From Dipteris shenzhenensis (lineage: Eukaryota; Polypodiophyta; Polypodiopsida; Gleicheniales): a DNA stretch of 64,000 bases. The position numbers were made by a program, and so were the translations under genes. Location: assembly GCA_047967505.1 (NCBI GenBank), contig CM106540.1; one strand, written 5' to 3'. The first letter of the stretch is position 1. The number at the start of each line of letters is the position of its first letter. Shown here one piece after another: positions 57,076 through 64,000 of this stretch. The notes beneath the pieces were generated by a model that was given only the letters and a program-made list of their open reading frames with translations, was not told where the DNA came from and did not search any database.

Positions 57076-57093
57076 TCCCCGGTAGCGGTGCCA
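57076..57093 (-). other. Gypsy-1 primer binding site (Athila/Tat-like)
   Basis: The minus strand reads TGGCACCGCTACCGGGGA two bases after the LTR end. Athila/Tat-type Gypsy elements commonly carry a site close to TGGCGCCGTTGCCGGGGA. The match is 15 of 18. The second copy at 59499-59516 (TGGCACTGCAGCCGAGGA) is more decayed. Confidence 0.7.
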
Positions 57094-57095
57094 CA

Positions 57096-58251
57096 TGTTC
57101 TCTGTTTTACCCAAGTGCAGGTTCCAACAGTGTTGGTCACCTACGGTCGTGTCATCGCTCGTTGTAGCATAGGAGTTCACAAGTGTAGCATAGGTCCTCG
57201 AGTCATGTTCCAGTGAGAAATGTAGTCTAAAGCATGGAAAGCAGATCTAATGTGCGCATGAATGAGAAAGAGGGCTTGATTATAACAATTGATGGAGGCT
57301 CTCGCCTCCATGGCAGTTCAAGGGTTTAGAAGGGGGTTTCAGGGTTCGAAAGGGGGACAAGGTTGAGAGAGCTAACTAGGAGTTCTAGGGTTCAGAGGGG
57401 GTTGTAGGGTTTAGGAGGAGTCCAAGGTTGAGGAGTGGAGAGTTAGTCTCCTTCGTGGATTCGAGGGTTAAGGGTTGAGGAGGAGGGAGGAAGGAGGAAG
57501 AGGGAGGAAGGAGGAGGAGGGAGGAGGAGGGAGGATGAGGAGAAGGGAGGAGGAGGAGGAGGAGGAGGAGAAGGTAGGAGGAGGAGGAGGAGGGAGGAAG
57601 GAGGAGGAACGAAGGAGATGGGAGGAGGAGGAGGAAGGAGGAGGAGGAGGAGGGAGGAAGGAGGAGGAGGAGGGAGTACAAGGGTAGAGAGTGCAAGGGT
57701 AAGGGCATGCTAGAACACGATAGTATAAGAGAGCATGGACGCAATGGAGATCCATGGCATGAACACAATAGTGAGCTTGAAGACTGAACCCCAAAGAGTG
57801 GGAGATCCATTCCATTGAGATATATTTATACATGGTCTCTACACAATCTGTTGGTACCTCCGTATTGGGACCTCTTTTGTAGGAGACCTTTTGGACAGGA
57901 GTCCCTCCACTTTTGGGGGGGACCTTTTGGGTCTCTACACAAAGTGGGGGGACCTTTTGGGTGTCTACACAAAGTGGAGGGACAAGTTTGGGTCTCTACA
58001 CAAAGTGGAGGGACCTCTGAAAGTGTAGGCTTTTAGTCTTTCTCTCTCTAGATTTAGTATTTCTCTCTCTAGATCCTGATTTTGCAAGTATGATTTGATC
58101 TTTTCTAGAGAGGATTTTGGCTATCCTCATCCTTTTATATTTATCATACCATCTTTCAGGCTTAAGATATTACAAGTAGAGCTTTGCCGCTACTTTACAC
58201 ACACAATGCTGTCATAGTTGTTGTCCTAGACTACACTTCTAGTCCTTATTG
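57096..58251 (-). repeat. Gypsy-1 5' LTR, right end truncated
   Basis: It starts on the plus strand TGTTCTCTGTTTTACCC and is homologous to 24504-25720 through CCTTATTGC. There the similarity stops and a second LTR segment (GGTTCAGGGTTCGAAAG) begins, so the last bases (to AACA) are missing. It contains the GGAGGA tract (57478-57675) and the 30 bp minisatellite (57915-58015). Confidence 0.8.
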
Positions 58252-59766
58252 CTGGTTCAGGGTTCGAAAGGGGGACATGGTTGAGAGAGCTAACTAGGAC
58301 TTCCAGGGTTCAGAGGGGGTTGCAGGGTGAGGAAAGGGGGTTGGTGGAGATGGGGGAAATGGAGGTGGGGGGGGAGGAGATGGGGGGTGGGGGTGGAGGG
58401 GGAAAGATGGGGCTGAAGAGGGAAGGGGGGTGGTGGAGATGGGGGGGTTGGAGGTGGAGGGGAAAGAGATGGGGGGTGGGACAGGGGAAAAGGGGGTGGT
58501 GGTGCAAATGGGGGGTGGAGGGGGAGATGGGGTGTAGAGAGAGATAGAGAGATGGTGGAGGGGAAGGTGATGGGGGTAGAGAGAGGTTAAGAGATAGTGG
58601 AGGGGAAGGTGATGGAGGTAGAGAGAGGTTAAGAGATAGTGGAGTGGAGGGTGATGGAGATGGGGGGTGGAGGAGATGGGCAGTAAAGAGAGGTAGAGAG
58701 ATGGTGGAGGGAAAGGTGATCAGGTAGAGAGAGGTAGAGAGATAGTGGAGTGGAGGGTGATGGAGATGGGGAGTAGAGAGAGGTAGAGAGATGGTGGAGG
58801 GGAAGGTGATGGGGTAGAGAGAGGTAGAGAGATAGTGGAGTGGAGGGTGATGGAGATGGGGGGTGGAGGAGATGGGGAGTAGAGAGAGGTAGAGAGATGG
58901 TGGAGTGGAGGGTGATGGAGATGGGGGGTAGAGGGGGTGGAGGTGGAGGGGGAAAAGAGGAGATGGGGTGTAGAGAGAGGTAGAGAGATGGTGGAGGGGA
59001 AAAGGATGGTTACCTTGACTGGGGCAGATGGGGGATGGACGAAAAAAATGGAGGTGGTGGGGAGGAAGATGATGGGAGGTGGAGATGGAAATGGAAGGGG
59101 GGGGGTGACGGAATAAGTGGTGGTGGAGGGGGGGGTTGACGAACAAAGTGGTGGTGGTGGTGGTGGAAATGGTGGATGGAAATTGGAGGACGAAAAATAG
59201 AGAAAGACAAAAATAATGAAGGCTTAACAGAATTTGGAAACGGAAGTGGCTAGCAAAAGTGTGGGGAAAGCAATGGGGGGGGTTGGTGTTGCTTTTATAG
59301 GATGTGGGGGGATTAAAGATTAATTTTGGGTGTTTAGTGTATTAATGTGAATTTGTAAGTCAACATTATCCTTTCCGACATCATTTGGAAGCATTTTCTC
59401 AATCCTTTGCCTCAAAAGATGTATCTTGAATGGTTTTTCGAAGGGGGTTCATTTTCACACATGCCAGCACGTGCTCTGCTTTCGCTTCAGGTGCTAATCT
59501 CCTCGGCTGCAGTGCCAAATGTTGTCTCTGTTTTACTCGTTGTAGCATAGGTGTTCACAAGTGTAGCATCAGTCCTCGGGTCGTGTTCTGGTGAGAGGTA
59601 TAGGCTAAAGCATGGAAAGCAGATCTCATGCACATGTGAATGAGAAAGAGGGCTTGATTATAACGATTGATGGAGGCTCTCACCTCCATGGGAGTTCAAG
59701 GGTTTAGAAGGGGGTTTCAGGGTTCGAAAGGGGGACAGGGTTGAGAGAGCTAATTAGGAGTTCCAG
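58252..59766 (-). mobile_element. Second partial copy of Gypsy-1 LTR and leader
   Basis: 58256-58330 matches the middle of the LTR (GGTTCGAAAGGGGGACA, AACTAGGA, CAGAGGGGGTTGCAGGGT). 58330-59180 is a purine tract like the leader. 59270-59519 matches 56838-57095. 59520-59766 is the first 250 bp of the LTR (TGTTGTCTCTGTTTTAC to AGGAGTTCCAGG), broken off at AAGTACACTAC. This is a rearranged or deleted copy of the same family next to the 5' LTR. Confidence 0.75.
58545..58985 (+). repeat. Tandem repeats GAGAGGTAGAGAGATGGTGG
   Basis: Units of about 60-90 bp containing GTAGAGAGAGGTAGAGAGAT, GGTGGAGGGGAAGGTGATG and TGGAGATGGGG recur about eight times. They are confined to the second leader copy. The His/Pro/Ser frame across them is an artefact. 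Confidence 0.75.
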
Positions 59767-60547
59767 GAAGTACACTACATGAGCTTCTCCTCAACCCAAG
59801 GACACACCTAAATAAGAACATTAGGCATGGGTTAATGGGTCTCCAATGTTGTGCTAAAGTGATGCATACCCATTTGAGAGCACGCTGCATAACTTCTTTT
59901 TTTTTTGTTGAAAACCAAAATGGATTGAAAAATTGGAATCCAAACTAGTGGGAGTACTGCGGTGATTATAAAACATTGATAGTTGTTGGTATTAGTATCT
60001 AGATTCACCCTAAAATAGAAGAAGTTGAAAAAGCGCAATCTGTGCATGTGCAAAGATCTTTAATAAATCCAACACTATTTACAATTTTGAATTGCTTCTT
60101 TTTCCATGCACTTACTTGCTATATGGCTCATAAGCATGCCAAAGGCCATTGCATTTGATAATACACAACATCAAACCTGACAGTGTGCCGTTTGGCCTAT
60201 TTGTGTTTTGAAGCATTTTAGGCCTCATTACACTTGTTTGGGATATCAAATTCTATTGGCGTGTATCGCCAGAGGAGGAAAAACCGGCGGCTAAAATTTT
60301 GTTACTCCCATAAATTTCAAATTTTCACACCTCCCGCCCATCAAATCTTAGAAGATTAAGTACCCACAACTTGCCCCCGCCTTGCAACCTACACGCACCT
60401 TGACGTGACCTTACGCAGGCTTTGGTTTGCCATTGTCTTCTTTCAGGTAAGTTGTCTTCTATTCTTTGCTTGCCTCACTAGCTAGGTTCTTTGGGTCTAT
60501 TTTGGGCTGATCGTGGCCATGGCATCAATGGCAACATGTAGCTCGCC
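59767..60547. other. No gene seen
   Basis: AT-rich flank right of the Gypsy remains. A donor-like TTTCAG/GTAAG near 60446 is visible, but no exon can be supported. Confidence 0.45.
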
Positions 60548-60859
60548 ATGGCTTGCAAGAGGAGCAGACAGAGGCTACGAGATAGAAAAGTTGAAAAGCC
60601 GGGTCAACAAGGCACAACAAACAGAGTGTCAGTCGAGGAAAGCATTGGCATGGTATTGAAATGGAAACACCGAGACACTTTTGCAACATCTATGAAGGGA
60701 AAAACAACGAGAATAAAGAAGACTCCTTGCAAATTAGCAGCAAGAAGCAGTTGTAGATGCATGCATTCGATCATTGCCAATATTGGAGCGAAGAACACGA
60801 GCTGTGGTATCATGATTGGTGGGAGCACTCGAGGGAACAACATCAGGACATTCTGGTGA
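60548..60859 (+). CDS. Small basic hypothetical protein
   Basis: A 103-codon frame starts MACKRSRQRLRDRKVEKPGQ and ends GNNIRTFW. It is strongly basic in the first 60 residues (WKHRDTF, MKGKTTRIKKT) and has a CRCMHSIIANIGAKNTSC segment. No domain, signal peptide or relative is recognised. It lies between the Gypsy remains and the heat-shock gene, on the same strand as the latter. It could be a chance frame or a transposon fragment. Confidence 0.2.
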   Translation: MACKRSRQRLRDRKVEKPGQQGTTNRVSVEESIGMVLKWKHRDTFATSMKGKTTRIKKTPCKLAARSSCRCMHSIIANIGAKNTSCGIMIGGSTRGNNIRTFW

Positions 60860-62281
60860 TTACCAGTCTCGAGTCTTCAAAAGCTTTAGCTTGCACCCTA
60901 AAGTTCGTAGAGTAACAACCCTACCAAGATGCATGAGAACATATAAAAATAAGCCCATAGGGATACATATCCATGTGCACATAAGGATGACACATAGAAA
61001 CATAAAAACTAGACCCTTGGAAAGTATAACGTCAAGCCTTGATGCTTGAAGATATTCAACTTTGAGCTCTTCATCGTTTAGAGTTCCATCTTCGTTTAAT
61101 AGTTGCTTCATATAGCAACATAGTTCATAGATCTATTGTGAGGAGAAGACTTGAAATGCAAGAACAACTCCCTAGTTTCCTTATTAATAAGGGCATTGCC
61201 AGGAGCAAGAAACCTGAAAGTAAGGAAGAGTTTTATACTACAATTCAGCTAGAATGCAGCAAACAATATATGCAAACCTAAAAACAAGCAATCAATCAAA
61301 AAATGGACAAGATGAGAGGAGTCAAAACAACTCAGATAGCTAGAAAAACGAAGGGGCACAAATTTTTAGGACCATATATATCTAGAACACAACCACACTC
61401 TGACTAAAGAGCAACGATTGACAGCTATGAGCACCACTTTACCATGGTCACAAGTCTTGGTAGGCAAATTGACAAACCGAAGAACATCACCTCGTCGATC
61501 AAACTTCTTCGGAGGTAAATATAAATTGTATGGGACTAGGAGAGAAGCAACGTTCTAGATGTGAAGGAGGTTATGAAGACAAGTGGATGGGAGTGGGGAG
61601 GCTTCAGAACGTTTCTAGAGCTAGAAGGACGCAAGCAGCAAGAAAGCTCCCAAAGGAAACATTTTGGGTAGAGGAAAAACCTTACGTAGAGTCAATTAAC
61701 TTGAGAGAAAGTACAAAATTCAAAAAACATGCAAATTCACACAAAAGGGTCTTAATCCTCCCCTCTAGCAGTGTCTCTATGAGGCACTATTAATAGAAAC
61801 ATCCAAGTCTCCACTAAAGCAATTCTATGCAAGTCATCCACGTCTCCATCACTTCATGTCTTAAAACGCCTGAGTTAATTTTTGTGCATATGCTTAAAGT
61901 CCTAAAGACCTAATTATAAGATGTGAGGGGGAATGAAGAGGTGCGAATTACCATATAGTTCTCTTGCGAGCGTGGCCACTCCAATCTCGGTGTGACACTC
62001 TCTCTCAATCTGGGCCGTTGTTACGTAGCACAACGCGCAAGATCTACCGTCGATGGAGTTCATCAACGCATGCAGTAACCTCTGTTTGCATTGTCTACAA
62101 ACTCGCTCATTGCACTGATCGTCTTTCCTTTCAACCCTCCATATCACCTCTTGCACTTTCCCTTCCATATCTCAGCAATGCTGCTTGCTTGCTCGTATCC
62201 AGACCAGGCCGTCGTCTTCCTCTGATCACAGCCTGACTCGCCTCCGGAACCCCAAGACTTTCCAGGGTCCGGAGCACTTTC
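60860..62281. other. No gene seen; upstream region of the heat-shock gene
   Basis: About 1.4 kb with only short frames. Two partial heat-shock-element-like clusters (TTCTAGATGTGAAG near 61550; TTCAGAACGTTTCTAGA near 61603) lie about 0.7 kb upstream of the start codon, too irregular to call. The last 100 bp before 62282 have a stop in the coding frame (about 62232), which limits the start to 62282. Confidence 0.45.
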
Positions 62282-63942
62282 ATGAGCCTTGTCGACGCAC
62301 CTCCTGCTGTCGAGGAGCAACAGCCTCCGCCATCCTCCATCAACGATACTGCAGACTCCTCCGTCACAAACCCGATAAGCACTCCGTCATGTAGCAACTT
62401 TGGAAGCCGCAAAGCCAGCAGTGTCAGCAGCCAAGGCTCCTTGCGAGAACAGCAGCGTCCGCACAGCAGAAACTCCATCGGAAGCAGCCGTCTGGAAATT
62501 CGACAGAGCCCGAGGTGGGCAGTTAGAACTCCGGACTCGCTTTCCAGGAAGAACAATATAATCAAGGAGAGCCCCAAACTCAAACCGGCCACACTGATTA
62601 CTCGAGCAGGCACATCCAGAACAGGCACCCCCGATTCCCATCGCAGGTCGTTTGTCCGAGAAAGCCCCAGATTGCCAAGAGTAAGCACGCCAGAGTCTTT
62701 GCCTCGGAGTTATTCAGAGATCCCAAGATTGAGAGTTAGCACTCCAGACTCATTCTCCAGGGGCAGTACTCGCAGATCAAGTTTTCAAAGCCAGGGAGAA
62801 GATACCTGGGATTTCAGCGTTGCTACCTCTAGTTCCCTGCTTAAAGAGGACAACCAAAACTTTTATTGCAAGCCCAGCCCTAGGAGTTGCCTGCACGTTT
62901 GCGGCCCTTCCGGTCGTAGGAATCCTATCGGTCCTGTTAGCGACGTAAAAGACCAACGGATCACCATCTGGCAGCCGCAGCAACACAAGGTTGAACCGTA
63001 TGCAAGAAGGAAGGCCAATCCTGAGGGTTACTTGTTCACCTGCTTCCTTGATTACAACAGATACATCCCTGCTCCTCCTCCCGTGTCCTTTGACTATTTT
63101 GTGCGTCCGGAGAGCCTGCAATACTCATCGTATACACCTTGCTCTCTTCCGAGTACTCCAAGGTCAAATTGCTCCTCTGCGTTCTCTCAGCCTGGTGGAC
63201 GGCTATATTCTCGACCACCAACGCCACCTCGTCTGACCCGAGCAAAGGTATCTCGATATGGCAAATCGTTCTGTTAACTTTCTGGTGTTTCCAACCAGGC
63301 ATTCTAATGTAAGCTAGATAAGTACCGAAATGTATTCAGTAGTTAAGGTAACTAGCACGTGTCCTTTCGCAGGACGTTCATAGGGTTGCGATGGCAGGCG
63401 CACCGGTCGATGTAAAAGAACTTCCAAATTGCTACATTTTTGTTGTGGAAGTTCCTGGTCTAAAAAATACAGACGTAAAGGTGAGACTGAGAAGAATCTT
63501 GTTAATCTCTATCCCCGTCTTCATTTCCCCAAGCCGAATTCAAATACAGCTTAAACTTAATTGCTTCCAAACGTTTCGATCAACGACTGTTTCTCAGGCC
63601 ATATGTTTTCTCAATATATAATCAATAGGCGGTATCCCAACGTGACCTCCAACCAGCCTTGTAAAATATGTTTCTCAGGTCCAAGTTGAAAACGATAGTA
63701 TTCTAAAGATAAGTGGAGAAAGGAAACGCGAAGAATGCACGGAATGCGACATTAAATACATCCGCGTGGAGCGTCAAGCTGGAAAATTTCAAAGAAAATT
63801 CAATCTAGCCGCCAATGCTAACTTGGACAATATATCCGCAGCTTGCCAAGATGGTCTATTGTCGGTCGTTGTGCCAAAAACTCCGGCCCCAGAGCATCAC
63901 AGGCCAAAGAACTTTGAGGTAAAGATCGGCACAATGCATTAG
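62282..63942 (+). CDS. Small heat-shock protein (HSP20, class II cytosolic) with long disordered N-terminal extension
   Basis: Exons 62282-63247, 63373-63480 and 63679-63942 join in phase 0 (AAG/GTATCT...TCGCAG/GAC and AAG/GTGAGA...CTCAG/GTC), about 445 residues. Residues 1-322 are Ser/Pro/Arg-rich and probably disordered, with four TPDSxSR-type motifs (residues about 83, 117, 136, 154) and several ESPRL. After the first junction, DVHRVAMAGAPVDVKELPN begins the class II domain. VEVPGLKNTDVK, VQVENDSILKISGERKREE, GKFQRKFNL, ISAACQDGLLSVVVPK and EVKIG follow. Typical class II proteins have only about 35-40 residues before this domain. Such proteins bind unfolding proteins in the cytosol. Alternatively the extension is a separate gene ending at 63277 and a 117-residue chaperone starts at 63391. 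A possible extra donor at 63919 could change the C-terminus. Confidence 0.75.
63248..63372 (+). other. Intron 1 of the heat-shock gene (fusion junction)
   Basis: 125 bp, GTATCT to TTTCGCAG, with a T-rich acceptor side. Reading through it gives the frame VSRYGKSFC then stop at 63277. Splicing is therefore what decides between a short Ser/Pro-rich protein and the chaperone fusion. Confidence 0.65.
63481..63678 (+). other. Intron 2 of the heat-shock gene
   Basis: 198 bp, GTGAGA to TTTCTCAG. It falls after TDVK, directly before VQVE, in the loop at the start of the alpha-crystallin domain. The translated frame on both sides matches class II HSP20 without gap. Confidence 0.9.
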
Positions 63943-64000
63943 CTGCCTTTGTGCGCTCGCATGTAACGCTTTTTTTATAGACAGACAGCATTCCTGGTCC

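Larger units (their letters stand above)
24504..58251 (-). mobile_element. Gypsy-1: large Gypsy-type retrotransposon carrying nested insertions
   Basis: Two homologous LTRs bracket, on the minus strand, a primer site, leader, gag, protease, reverse transcriptase, RNase H, integrase with a GPY motif, an extra open-frame region and a polypurine tract. Protease-RT-RNaseH-integrase is the Gypsy order. The primer site resembles the Athila/Tat type. Removing the nested CACTA (12.93 kb), Copia-3 (5.13 kb) and two MITEs (about 0.25 kb each) leaves about 15.2 kb, which is large for Gypsy and typical of lineages with extra genes. Target duplications cannot be shown because the right end runs into a second LTR/leader copy. 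The coding regions contain many TGA, TAG and frameshift lesions. Confidence 0.85.

Noticed and set aside
58310-59146. 278-codon His/Pro/Ser frame on the minus strand
   Set aside because: Follows tandem GGTAGAGAGATGG repeats in the second leader copy. No domain and no matching frame in the sister copy.
60860-61111. Minus-strand 83-codon frame with a hydrophobic stretch
   Set aside because: Short, no splice support and overlaps intergenic DNA. The hydrophobic segment alone is not evidence of a gene.
61540-61630. Heat-shock-element-like words upstream of the HSP20 gene
   Set aside because: TTC and GAA spacing does not follow the alternating 5 bp rule, and the distance to the start codon is about 0.7 kb. 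Too weak to annotate as regulatory sites.
63919-63980. Alternative 62 bp intron near the end of the heat-shock gene
   Set aside because: Donor GAG/GTAAAG and acceptor TTATAG are plausible, but the intron would be unusually short and would remove the conserved EVKIG ending. Kept only as an alternative.

Overview
This window is eukaryotic nuclear DNA from a land plant with a large, transposon-rich genome. The evidence is plant-type Copia and Gypsy LTR retrotransposons, a CACTA (En/Spm) DNA transposon with TNP2, DUF4218 and DUF4216-type exons, GT-AG introns, and a class II cytosolic small heat-shock protein gene at the right edge. I cannot name the species. Roughly 90% of the window is mobile or repetitive. 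The only convincing host gene is at 62.28-63.94 kb.

Layout. 0-5.5 kb: an unrecognised minus-strand reading frame running off the left edge, two small repeat fields, a lone Copia LTR (2894-3183) and a rearranged CACTA fragment (3.48-5.1 kb). 5.9-12.85 kb: a satellite of about 188 bp units split by Copia-1 (6306-11847, perfect 5 bp target duplication). 13.0-16.1 kb: a decayed minus-strand gene with a RING-like zinc motif, followed by an array of ACCTCnnTnGAGGT palindromes. 16.3-17.1 kb: the 3' end of another CACTA transposase with its own subterminal repeats. 17770-23255: Copia-2. 24504-58251: one minus-strand Gypsy-type retrotransposon, about 15.2 kb before later insertions. From 5' to 3' it has a 5' LTR, an Athila/Tat-like primer site, a purine-rich leader, gag, protease, reverse transcriptase, RNase H, integrase, an extra open-frame region of about 4 kb, a polypurine tract and a 3' LTR. 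Four elements lie inside it: a complete 12.9 kb CACTA (29741-42668, 3 bp duplication CCA), Copia-3 (43800-48926, duplication CTTCT) and two copies of a MITE of about 246 bp with 8 bp duplications. 58.25-59.77 kb is a second partial copy of the Gypsy LTR and leader.

The CACTA element has two divergent genes. A minus-strand TNP2 transposase of eight exons carries three nonsense codons. A plus-strand three-exon gene is fully open (462 aa) and is a candidate TnpA-like factor. Fifteen copies of the palindrome GTCGCTATATAGCGAC lie in three clusters: at both ends and in the gap between the two genes. The apparent 5' intron of the plus gene holds about 4.8 kb of palindrome-rich minisatellite.

Two things stand out. 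First, the heat-shock gene appears to join a disordered Ser/Pro/Arg-rich region of about 322 residues, in phase, to a class II alpha-crystallin domain. Second, nearly all nonsense codons in the decayed elements are TAG where Gln (CAG) or Trp is expected, or TGA where Arg (CGA) is expected. That is the footprint of cytosine-methylation decay at CHG and CG sites.
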